A program made the position numbers and the translations under genes. From JAEZPW01 sp035629075 (GTDB lineage Bacteria; Acidobacteriota; Terriglobia; Terriglobales; Acidobacteriaceae): DNA of 64,000 nt. Where the stretch lies: assembly GCA_035629075.1 (NCBI GenBank), contig DASPIK010000103.1, positions 1 to 64,000 on the forward strand. The letters run 5' to 3'. Below the pieces are notes generated by a model. The model was not told the origin of the DNA, did no database searches, and was given only the letters and a program-made list of their open reading frames with translations. This document shows, piece after piece, positions 19,329-27,405 of this stretch; positions within the stretch are counted from its first letter, which is position 1, and the number at the start of each line of letters is the position of its first letter.

Positions 19329-20846
19329 TCAGGCAGCGGGCCAAGGGACCATGGCAGCCACGCCGAGCAATGCGAGGAAGAACGCGTACCAGCGAAGCTC
19401 AGTTCGCCACACCTGAGGCAACACCTTTCGAAGACCAAGGATGAGAGGACCGTATGAAAGCACTTGTGCAACAAGCAAGACAATTATGGCTTCGCGGATA
19501 CCAAAGTACGCGAAGGCAGCCCAGATTCCGCATACCATCAAGATGAGCCGCAATGTGTTGCCAGCCGCGGCGTATTTGGAGCGCCCGTAGGCAAGCATCA
19601 GGCTCGACACCGGTGCTGTGAAAAGGTCCAGCGCCACACGTATCCCCAGCGCTTGTAGCATCCAGCCCACCATGTGATACGCGGGGGGAAGCAACAGCGT
19701 TGCGACGAGCTTCCCACAGGCAAAAAAACCGATTCCAGCGAAGAGTGCTGTCCCGAAGAAAAGATGTCGCGATCGAAGGAAGTCACGAACCGTTTGCGCT
19801 CGGCTGGTGCGCACGGTTTGAGACATCATTGGAAGAAAGATTTGATTTACTAATTGGCCAATTCCTGCCGAGGGCACGGATGAGATCATTAAAGCCAACG
19901 AGAAACATCCGAGTTCCGCGGGGGTCACAAACTTGCCCATGATCAGGCGTTCGCTCTGACCACCAAGGAAGTAAGCCGCAGTGGAGATTGATATCCATCC
20001 ACCAAAATGCAGAATGTCTCTGGCCGCCGATGTGTCCCATCCGAAGGTGACGCGGGGCTGGGCGATGAAGTGACTGCCGACAGTAAGAACGACAGCACTG
20101 GCCAGGCTTCGAGCAACAAGGGCCCACGCAGACGGCGAGTAGATCGCCCACATGAGTACGACAGCGAATGACACAGCCTCGGCGGCGACCGTGAGCAGGG
20201 TGATGTTCCGTAATCTAACGTGGCGAGTAAGCGTCCATGCGGAGGTGCTAGTCAGACCTCGAATTAACTCTGCGACCCCGGCTACGGCGAGCAACGAAAG
20301 CAGTTGGGGCTGGTCATAGAACAGAGATAGCGGATAAGCTGCGATCAATCCTATCGCCCAGATGCCCAAGCCGCGCGCAGCCTGAATCGTAAAAGCGGTG
20401 TTAAGAAACCTGGCATCGTCGCCGCGGACATGTTGTACGACGTTCGCGACGATTCCGAGTTCGGAGAACATGCTGAGGCCAGCAAGAAAAACTGCTACCA
20501 ACCCAAAGACGCCGAATGTCTCAGGTTCCAGGAAAAGTCGCGCCAGGATCAGTGTCCCGACCGTGCGAAATGCTTGGGTGGCGACATAGCCGGAAATACT
20601 CCACGTGCCTTCACGAATCGCGGTTGCGGCACGCCCGGAACTCGACAAGGTCTTGATACGCGCGCGAAAGCCGCTTGCGGCCGGCCGACCAGATGTGACA
20701 GCGCCGCCATCACTGATTACGGCCGTAGCTGTTTGGTCGGTTAAATTGCTAGATGGCTCCAGAATCGCTTTCTCCTTAACTGCGCTGGGGCTTGAACATG
20801 GGCTTAAACAATGCTCAGCGTGCGGCCGGCACTCGCGTCGTCTCAC
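19329..20846 (-). CDS. Wzx-type polysaccharide flippase (MOP superfamily)
   Basis: About 12-14 hydrophobic helices from residue ~85 to the end, with the usual first-helix pattern (ISGYVATQAFRTVGTLILARLFLEPE...). It probably flips the undecaprenyl-diphosphate repeat unit across the inner membrane. The start is uncertain. The frame opens at a GTG (20846) inside the upstream gene, with no ribosome site. The only good ribosome site (AAGGAG, 20772-20777) precedes an ATT codon at 20765, and there is no ATG, GTG or TTG nearby. The N-terminal ~80 residues are polar and unlike most Wzx proteins. Confidence 0.85.
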   Translation of the reverse strand: MRRRECRPHAEHCLSPCSSPSAVKEKAILEPSSNLTDQTATAVISDGGAVTSGRPAASGFRARIKTLSSSGRAATAIREGTWSISGYVATQAFRTVGTLILARLFLEPETFGVFGLVAVFLAGLSMFSELGIVANVVQHVRGDDARFLNTAFTIQAARGLGIWAIGLIAAYPLSLFYDQPQLLSLLAVAGVAELIRGLTSTSAWTLTRHVRLRNITLLTVAAEAVSFAVVLMWAIYSPSAWALVARSLASAVVLTVGSHFIAQPRVTFGWDTSAARDILHFGGWISISTAAYFLGGQSERLIMGKFVTPAELGCFSLALMISSVPSAGIGQLVNQIFLPMMSQTVRTSRAQTVRDFLRSRHLFFGTALFAGIGFFACGKLVATLLLPPAYHMVGWMLQALGIRVALDLFTAPVSSLMLAYGRSKYAAAGNTLRLILMVCGIWAAFAYFGIREAIIVLLVAQVLSYGPLILGLRKVLPQVWRTELRWYAFFLALLGVAAMVPWPAA

Positions 20847-22287
20847 GTTCGATAAGTCGGGTACCAGAGCCGCCGTGCTTTCGCGGACAGGTTTTGAGAC
20901 TGACGACTATGTATTCCGTTGAGAAAAGAGGGGCCGCAATTCCTCCCGAAAGAGCCGCAATGTCGCGCCACTGCTCAGGGACAACCTCGACAACATCGGC
21001 GATTCGCAGACCGGAGTTCGTGAACAGGCGACGGGCACTCCTTCTGTTGAACGCATGCATACCACTTCTCTCAAAATCGCCGAGGTGACGAAAGCGTCGC
21101 GGTTGCCGCAGACGTTTCCAGAGATCGGGCAGACGATTGAGATTCGGAACAGTGGCGATCAACAGGCCATCATCCGACAGAAGGCGGCCTGCAAGCTGTA
21201 GAGCTTTGAGAGGGTTTGGCAGTAAGTGGAGGACGCCCGACATGAGTACTGCATCGAAGCGTTCGCCAGACAACTGAGCCAATGCGCCCTCAAGGTCGCC
21301 GTACACGGTTTCGACTCCGCGCGACTCAGCGCAGATTCCGATGACAGAATCCAGGGGAATGCCTACGACCCGGCACCCTTCATTTACAAGCACGGCTTCC
21401 GTTGCACCCCAACCGCAACCGATCGAGAGCAGGCTGCTGAGTTGTGCTGGCAAGCAATCGAGCAGGTCAAGACGGGGGGACTCATAGTAGTCTTTCGACC
21501 ACCGGCAATGAAACACATTTGTTTCTGCGTCGAGCAGTTTGATGGCACTCCCGTTTTGTTGCACGCACTGAAGGGCAGCTATCTGGCGATAGAACTCAGG
21601 CGCATCTTGACCTAATTCTGTGCCGGCGTAGCGATTGGGTAAGTGGGCAACCAGGAAGTCCTCGAAATGGGAGATACAAACTAGCTTTGTGAACCCGCAT
21701 TGCGTGTAAGGATCTGTGCCGGCAGTGACCAGAAGGTCGTACTTGCCCTCGTGTGGCGGTACCAGAAAACCACCAGATGCAATCGCTTCCTTCAACTGGC
21801 AGCGAGTCATAAGATAGCAAGCGGAATGCTCGTTCGTGAAGCGAGCGAATCGGTATCCGTCTACGGACTTTACGGATTCCGGTATCCAGTGGAAATGTCC
21901 GTGTACGGCTGGAAAGAACCTGCGGCCATCGGGATATTGTTCGTACTGGAAGAAGCCGACCAGTTCTTTCGGGGGAAGGACTTTGCTCGCAGCTAGGAAC
22001 GCCTCGATGTTGTTCTGCGTGACGAGCATATCGTCTTCGGAATAAAGGAACAGGTCGTATGCATTCTGGCGCTCAGCGAAGAGTGTTTTGTGCGCGAACG
22101 GCAGCGACCACGGGTTCTTGCAAGGCAAACCGACGATGACCTCGACATCAGCACCGAGGTTCTTATGGATGTTTGAGAACACCACGACGTCAGTATGGTA
22201 GGGCATGCTCCGGTATTCCAGAAGAACGCGTTCGAGGAACTTGTCGTTCTTTTGGCCATAACTCGCAATTGCTACCAGCAGTTTCAT
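20815..22287 (-). CDS. Fusion of GT-A-like domain and SAM methyltransferase
   Basis: 490 residues. The N-terminal ~250 resemble a GT-A glycosyltransferase-like protein: LLVAIASYG start, DVVVFSNI, and LFLYSEDDMLV with an acidic metal-binding triplet at ~84-86. The C-terminal part (~285-440) is a class I methyltransferase: LLSIGCGWGATEAVLV (SAM loop), FDAVLMSGVLHLLPNPLKAL, DDGLLIATVPNL. One polypeptide may therefore add and methylate a sugar, or cap a chain. The ATG has AAAGGAG 11 bases upstream. Its 3' end overlaps the long frame of the flippase gene. The methyltransferase call is firm; the transferase call is moderate. Confidence 0.75.
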   Translation of the reverse strand: MKLLVAIASYGQKNDKFLERVLLEYRSMPYHTDVVVFSNIHKNLGADVEVIVGLPCKNPWSLPFAHKTLFAERQNAYDLFLYSEDDMLVTQNNIEAFLAASKVLPPKELVGFFQYEQYPDGRRFFPAVHGHFHWIPESVKSVDGYRFARFTNEHSACYLMTRCQLKEAIASGGFLVPPHEGKYDLLVTAGTDPYTQCGFTKLVCISHFEDFLVAHLPNRYAGTELGQDAPEFYRQIAALQCVQQNGSAIKLLDAETNVFHCRWSKDYYESPRLDLLDCLPAQLSSLLSIGCGWGATEAVLVNEGCRVVGIPLDSVIGICAESRGVETVYGDLEGALAQLSGERFDAVLMSGVLHLLPNPLKALQLAGRLLSDDGLLIATVPNLNRLPDLWKRLRQPRRFRHLGDFERSGMHAFNRRSARRLFTNSGLRIADVVEVVPEQWRDIAALSGGIAAPLFSTEYIVVSLKTCPRKHGGSGTRLIERETTRVPAAR

Positions 22288-22351
22288 ATCTGAACGCGCT
22301 CCTTTTGTCAGAGCCGCTGGAATGCAGATGTTGTGCGGTGGAAAACTCTTC

Positions 22352-23299
22352 TCAGCTTAGTTGGCGTACGACGACGCGAGGATAAGAAGGACTTCTGCGA
22401 AATAAGGCCCGCCTGAACCGTTCCAGTACACGGATGGCTTTGCTGAGAGTCGCCGCTCCCCTGAACTTCCGGTTTGCTAATCGTGCTGCGATCAGCGTCC
22501 GCTTTGCTGCTCCGAGTTCGCGCCGTGCGAGGTTCTTCAGCCGCCTGCCAGTTGGACCGCTCTCGACGATGTTCAAGATCCGGCTACGCATGTAAACGAG
22601 ATCCGATCGCAGGCGCACCTCTTCGCGCAAAGCTCGTTGACCTAGGCTGCCGGGACCTCCGTCCTGGCAGACTACAAGTTCGTCGCGAATCACGGCCCAA
22701 GGACCTGCCAATGCAAGGCGTAAGGCTAGTTCATGGTCCTCGCAGAAAAAGGGCAGGTTCTCGTCGAATGCTCCCACCCGGTCCAGAAATTCTCTGCGAA
22801 TGGCGACAGCTTGACTGAAAATCACGAATCTGGTGGTCAGAACCTCAGCGGGATTGAACCAAACTCCAGTTGGACAGTTCGGTACGGTATCCGCGATAGT
22901 GAAAGTGGAACTCCTGCTTCCATCTTTGTAGAGGATTGTGCAGTTGCAAATACAGCACGGAACGTGATCGCCCACTTGCTCGAGTACTTCTACTTGACGC
23001 GCGAGTTTTGTGGGCAGCCAGTAATCGTCGGAATCAAGGAACGCCACGATGTCGCCGTTCGCATTTGCGATTCCACGATTGCGAGCGACTGAGGGACCTG
23101 AGTTCGTTTGTGTTATCACGCGGATCTGGTTGCCATAAGCGCGCAGCAAGGAGTAGGTCTGATCTGTGGATCCGTCATCTACCACGATGACTTCGACGTG
23201 CTTGTAAGACTGCTGCAGAACGCTGTCAATGGCTCGGCATACCACATAGTCGCGGTTGTACGTCGGGATGACGACACTTACAAGCTGATGGGATTTCAC
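22352..23299 (-). CDS. GT2 family glycosyltransferase
   Basis: 315 residues with typical GT2 blocks: VSVVIPTYNRDYVVCRAIDSV, VEVIVVDDGSTDQT, GPSVARNRGIANANGDIVAF, FLDSDDYW and later FFCEDHELALRLA (acidic base motif, ~residues 180-190). Predicted to be a cytoplasmic, peripheral inverting transferase acting on the EPS repeat unit. The start codon is GTG with only a weak ribosome site. The gap to the upstream beta-helix gene (139 bp) is the largest inside the array and contains a strong hairpin. Confidence 0.85.
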   Translation of the reverse strand: MKSHQLVSVVIPTYNRDYVVCRAIDSVLQQSYKHVEVIVVDDGSTDQTYSLLRAYGNQIRVITQTNSGPSVARNRGIANANGDIVAFLDSDDYWLPTKLARQVEVLEQVGDHVPCCICNCTILYKDGSRSSTFTIADTVPNCPTGVWFNPAEVLTTRFVIFSQAVAIRREFLDRVGAFDENLPFFCEDHELALRLALAGPWAVIRDELVVCQDGGPGSLGQRALREEVRLRSDLVYMRSRILNIVESGPTGRRLKNLARRELGAAKRTLIAARLANRKFRGAATLSKAIRVLERFRRALFRRSPSYPRVVVRQLS

Positions 23300-23378
23300 A
23301 ATCGTTGTCTGCCCAGGAGTGGATCTGCTGCGGTTTATGTAGACGGGTGCGAGTCGGAAAGGGGTGGTCGTTGCCGAG

Positions 23379-23413
23379 GGGCAGGAGCCGCATTCAACGA
23401 GCGACTCCTGCCC
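23379..23413. promoter_or_regulatory. Strong hairpin inside the EPS array
   Basis: Perfect 9-bp stem GGGCAGGAG/CTCCTGCCC with a 17-base loop, in the largest gap of the array. No T-run follows in the direction of transcription, so it is not a standard terminator. It could stabilise mRNA ends or set up differential expression of upstream and downstream genes. Confidence 0.4.
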
Positions 23414-23438
23414 TAGAACTCTTGCAGAACTACTGCCC

Positions 23439-24707
23439 TTATTGAACAGTCACCTGCGGGGACGTGGGTGGGTTCGGAGGAAGGGAACTGCTTGCCCCGA
23501 ACTCACTGGCGCCAGCGTCGCAGGCAGAGCCAACGGGACGACGAAGTCCATCTATATCGACTGCCCCGAGAGAAGAGGTGCAATAGCCCGCCGCCTCCCC
23601 TGCATCGATCGCGGGTGAGCCAGATAGCAGGCGAAATCCATCAGTTCCACCTAGGCCGAGTGCATTCGTGCTGAATGCTGTGCCCATGACCCATTTGTCT
23701 GTTCCGCACGAACCGGGAATGTTGTACTGCCAAACATTCTTAACGTGGGTGCCGCTGCACGGAGACGAAGAAGCGTAGGCTCCCAGGTTTCCTACCCACA
23801 AGCCGGTCATGTTGCATGTCCATGCACCAGGATAAGCTTTATAGGTGTTGTAAGCGAACGTCCAGTTGGAACAACTGCTGATGTTTCCATGTACCTGCAA
23901 CGTGCCAGAACTGGCAGCATTGCTGCCAAAGAAATTGTTCTCTAGTTTGAGGCCGGTGTATGTGGCTCCTCCCGAAGGATTAGTTACAAAAATAGTAGCG
24001 GTGTTGCTTCCATCCCCCGGATCGAATTTCGAGTTTCTTAGAGTGAAATTAGAGCCGCCCAAGTCGATACGGATGTACTCCATGTGATTACATGCAGAGT
24101 TCGAGATCGTGGATTGCGGATGAAACTTGATGTTCGTGAACGTGACATTGTTTGCACCACTGAGTGTGATTGGCTCGTTATCAACTCCGCAAAAATCCCG
24201 CTGGCCGCCTTGCTGGCCGGCAACGCCGAATTCGCCGCCATCCCAAGTGATGTTGTTGGTGTCGATGGAGACTGAAAAGAACGGACCGTGGAAGTTCACT
24301 CTCTTGAGCGTGATGTTGTCCGCGCCGGTACTCCAACCCACACGATGAGCGGACCCAACATCCACCGTGACGTCTTCCAGCGTCAGGAAAGCTCCATTTG
24401 TGGCCAGCGCCCCAATTGTGGTTCCTGGTTCTCCGATCACCGTTACTCCGGGACTCGTCTTGTTGCCACTAATTGTCTGGCTTCCATACGTTCCTGCCTT
24501 GATGACAATGACGTCACCATTAAGGGCAAGATCCCAGGCAGCGTCGATCGAGGCGCAGGCCTGTGAGTCTACGTAAGAACCAGCGGTAGCCTGTCTGACA
24601 CACGTGCCACCATTTGTGTCCACCCAAAGATTGGCCGAGTTTGGAGCAGCCATCATTTGCAAGCTGATCCCGAACAAGAGGAAAAAACCTATGAAGAACT
24701 TTTTCAT
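23439..24707 (-). CDS. Secreted right-handed beta-helix protein
   Basis: 422 residues: signal peptide (~1-20), then a right-handed beta-helix. It starts LWVDTNGGTCVRQ, has the family phrase DVIVIKAGTYG near 70, regularly spaced turns (NITLKRVNFHG, NVTFTNIKFHP), and an end motif SPAIDAGEA...GACDAGASEFG. The last residues, NPPTSPQVTVQ, nearly match the tail of its neighbour. Such beta-helices are common in polysaccharide lyases, epimerases and phage-like tailspikes; no catalytic triad can be assigned. Its ATG overlaps the stop of the upstream beta-helix gene (ATGA), so the two are translationally coupled. Confidence 0.8.
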   Translation of the reverse strand: MKKFFIGFFLLFGISLQMMAAPNSANLWVDTNGGTCVRQATAGSYVDSQACASIDAAWDLALNGDVIVIKAGTYGSQTISGNKTSPGVTVIGEPGTTIGALATNGAFLTLEDVTVDVGSAHRVGWSTGADNITLKRVNFHGPFFSVSIDTNNITWDGGEFGVAGQQGGQRDFCGVDNEPITLSGANNVTFTNIKFHPQSTISNSACNHMEYIRIDLGGSNFTLRNSKFDPGDGSNTATIFVTNPSGGATYTGLKLENNFFGSNAASSGTLQVHGNISSCSNWTFAYNTYKAYPGAWTCNMTGLWVGNLGAYASSSPCSGTHVKNVWQYNIPGSCGTDKWVMGTAFSTNALGLGGTDGFRLLSGSPAIDAGEAAGYCTSSLGAVDIDGLRRPVGSACDAGASEFGASSSLPPNPPTSPQVTVQ

Positions 24708-26023
24708 GAAACAGTCACCTGCAGGTCGGTCGGCGGATTAGGACGGGTATCTGGAGTAGAACCGAATTTATATGCTCCGGCGTCGCAACCTGTACCAGTT
24801 GGGCGAGCGTTACTGTCCAGATCGGTGGCTGGGCAATCGGTAGGGCTGCCAGCATTGATGGCCGGAGAAGTGGACCCTAAATGAAGGTCGTCCGCAACTC
24901 CCCACGTCGCACTTGGAGCTAACCAACCCGAGCGAATGGCGGTGCTGCTTGCAGTAGTGGAATTTGTGCCGCACGCCTGAGGCATGACATTGTATGAAAA
25001 CGTGACGCCTGGCTTGCAGGCGAATGTTCCGATGGTGGAGTCGCTCACCACTCCCAAGCCAAAGATGTTCCCCTTGACTTCGAAGCCGTTCGAAACGGCT
25101 CCTCCGAAGCTGAAGGCCACCCAGTTCTCGAATGTGTTATAGCGAAACCTGAAGTTGTTCGGTGTCACGTTGGCGTGCATATCGATGGCATAGGGATATG
25201 CAGCGCCCGAATCATTCTGGCCGGTCGCGAATACGTTATTTTCGATGGTCACATCACGAAGACTTGGCTGGCCGTTACGAAAATCTGTGAAGAAAATGCC
25301 GTAATAGGTGCACGATTCGAAGGTGCTGTTCCTTACGTTGAAGCCCTGTATATTGATGGCGTAGATGCACTCATTGTGTGCGCCGGTCGGCTTCAGCGTG
25401 TCGTTGTGATGAAACCGGACCCGGTCGATCGTGAAGTTTGTCGAGTATGTCGCGCCGCTAAACTGAATCAGGTTCGAGTCCTGTCCGACATTAGTGCCTG
25501 ACAGGGTGTTGCCGATCGTGCTGTTCTTTACCGTGACGTTATCAGTAGCCCAGACCTTCATGGCGCGCCAGTCGGGGGTGGCCGAGCGCTCGTGGTCCAC
25601 TGTGATCCCGTCAACCGTCACAAACTGAGTTCTGTTCGTCAGGTTGACATCCCCAAGATCGAGTGTGCGCATGGTCATTGGGCCTTTCCACACAAGGTAG
25701 GAAGCCCTTATAGCGACGTCTCTGAATCTTGGGGCAGCACCAGCGGCGGGCTGAATGGTAACCGGATTAGAACTGATGCTCGCCTTCCGTGCGATGGTCT
25801 CATTGGCGTACGTGCCTTCTGCTACTTCGATTGTGTCTCCGGGACTTGCTTGGGTGTATGCGTAACCAACAGTCGCGCACGGAGACGCACTGCTTTGACA
25901 GTCGGAAGTATTTGCACCGCCTGAAGCCGCAGGCTTGACGTACCTTACGCCTGCATTAGCCTCGGTGCCCAGGACAGCGATGCAGAACACAACCGCTATC
26001 AGACTTAATCTGGTTCTTGTCAT
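24704..26023 (-). CDS. Secreted right-handed beta-helix protein (paralogue)
   Basis: About 439 residues from the ATG at 26023, which gives a clean signal peptide (TRTRLSLIAVVFCIAVLG...ANA). An upstream in-frame start at 26059 would add 12 residues. Organisation is the same as the next gene: VRYVKPAASGG, GDTIEVAEGTYANE, a ladder of NxTxxN-type coils (VTVKNSTIGN, FNVRNSTFESC, VTIENNVF), SPAINAGSP and GCDAGAYKFG. It ends in NPPTDLQVTVS, matching the neighbour's tail. Four-base ATGA overlap with the downstream gene. Presumably periplasmic or extracellular; it may act on or bind the EPS. Confidence 0.8.
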   Translation of the reverse strand: MTRTRLSLIAVVFCIAVLGTEANAGVRYVKPAASGGANTSDCQSSASPCATVGYAYTQASPGDTIEVAEGTYANETIARKASISSNPVTIQPAAGAAPRFRDVAIRASYLVWKGPMTMRTLDLGDVNLTNRTQFVTVDGITVDHERSATPDWRAMKVWATDNVTVKNSTIGNTLSGTNVGQDSNLIQFSGATYSTNFTIDRVRFHHNDTLKPTGAHNECIYAINIQGFNVRNSTFESCTYYGIFFTDFRNGQPSLRDVTIENNVFATGQNDSGAAYPYAIDMHANVTPNNFRFRYNTFENWVAFSFGGAVSNGFEVKGNIFGLGVVSDSTIGTFACKPGVTFSYNVMPQACGTNSTTASSTAIRSGWLAPSATWGVADDLHLGSTSPAINAGSPTDCPATDLDSNARPTGTGCDAGAYKFGSTPDTRPNPPTDLQVTVS

Positions 26024-26156
26024 GCTGAGTCCAATTCGAAGGATTGGACGCATTATCACAAGCAGAGCGAGGGAGATTCAAGCCAATCAGATATTAATAG
26101 GAGTACTTCTAAGGCAAACACATCAGCAATGAGGCGTCGCAGACGGAGTTCGGGAG

Positions 26157-27377
26157 CTAAGCAGCACCTTTATATGCCGTCTTCTCTGCCAAGGGCTCGG
26201 TACTTTTGAGCGTGGTGCCGGTCACGAGAAGATCCACCAGGCCCAGGTATGTGGTTTTGTGACTCTCCCAATCAAACCCCTGCACAAAAGCGAACGCTCT
26301 GTCAGAAATCTGCTGTCGCAGTTTGTGATCAGTGATGAGCAAGACCATCTTCTTCGCAAGGTCGTCCTCATCTCCATCCTGGAAGAACTGGACGATGGAT
26401 CCATTGAAGTAATAACGATCTATTTTCGTGTCGGAGACGATGACCGGAACGCCAACGGACATGAACTCGAGTATCTTCGTACTGAAGGCCTCATTCCCAA
26501 ATGTATCTTTCCTCTTCGGGACTACTGCCAAGTCGGCGTTCGCCATTACGCTGGCGATTTGCCGCAACGGCAACATGGGCTTAAAGATTACACGCGTGGT
26601 CAGGTTCAGTTGTTCCACAAGCTGAACGAGAGATCCCTGCGTTCTACCTTCACCATAGATATGGAACTCGGCATTTGGCACCTCAACCTTGATCCTGTTG
26701 AATGCGCGTATGGCGACGTCCAGACCCTGGTGCCTGTTTAGAGTCCCCGGGTACATGATGACAAACTTGTCTGAAGAACTCCGGCGTGTCAGTGGCCGAA
26801 AGATTCTCCGATCCGGATAATTCAGGAAAACGGAACACTTGTCGGTCTTCATTGATCGCGAGACCAAGCGATCCTTCCAAAGGTCATTCGCAATGATCAC
26901 GTGGTTGGAAAACGCGATTGAGCAGCGTTCCAGAAAGAGCATCAGCTTGAACCCGAGCGAGCGTTGGCTGGCGCCGAACTTGCTCGCATAAAGCTCGGGC
27001 AGAATGTCATGAATGTCGAGGATTACTCGTGCGCCCGTCAGTTTCGGCAGCCATGCCGCAAACACAAGCGTTTCTGGTATGGAGTGGACGTGCAGCAGGT
27101 CATACGGTTTCCGGAAATGTCTCCGCGTAACCATCCAGCTGGCTTTCAGAAAAAAGGTCGCAACCTGCTTCAGGAAAGCGAGTTTGTGTTGTTCTTTAAA
27201 GGTTCGCGAGTGCACCCGAAACAGGTGTACGCCCGCGATGGTTTCTTCGCGCGACATCCCGTTCTTGCATAGGGCAATCACGTCCACTTCATCCCCGCGT
27301 GCTGCAAGCGCCTCGGCATAACGCATAACGCGCCCGTCAGATTCGTACAGAGAATGAGTGATCATGCACACTCGCAT
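26157..27377 (-). CDS. GT4 (GT-B fold) glycosyltransferase
   Basis: 406 residues. The start is placed at the ATG at 27377 (MRVCMITHSLYESDGRVMRY); the open frame extends upstream but would overlap asnB. N-terminal Rossmann domain, then the C-terminal nucleotide-binding domain: FVIMYPGTLNRHQGLDVAIRAF, EFHIYGEG, the E-x7-E type motif (FGNEAFSTKILEFMSVGVPVI) at ~300-325. A retaining transferase using a nucleotide sugar at the cytoplasmic face, one of the enzymes building the repeat unit. 28 bp downstream of the asparagine synthase gene. Confidence 0.88.
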   Translation of the reverse strand: MRVCMITHSLYESDGRVMRYAEALAARGDEVDVIALCKNGMSREETIAGVHLFRVHSRTFKEQHKLAFLKQVATFFLKASWMVTRRHFRKPYDLLHVHSIPETLVFAAWLPKLTGARVILDIHDILPELYASKFGASQRSLGFKLMLFLERCSIAFSNHVIIANDLWKDRLVSRSMKTDKCSVFLNYPDRRIFRPLTRRSSSDKFVIMYPGTLNRHQGLDVAIRAFNRIKVEVPNAEFHIYGEGRTQGSLVQLVEQLNLTTRVIFKPMLPLRQIASVMANADLAVVPKRKDTFGNEAFSTKILEFMSVGVPVIVSDTKIDRYYFNGSIVQFFQDGDEDDLAKKMVLLITDHKLRQQISDRAFAFVQGFDWESHKTTYLGLVDLLVTGTTLKSTEPLAEKTAYKGAA

Positions 27378-27405
27378 CCGGCTTCTCCCGCAGATCAGGA
27401 TTGTG

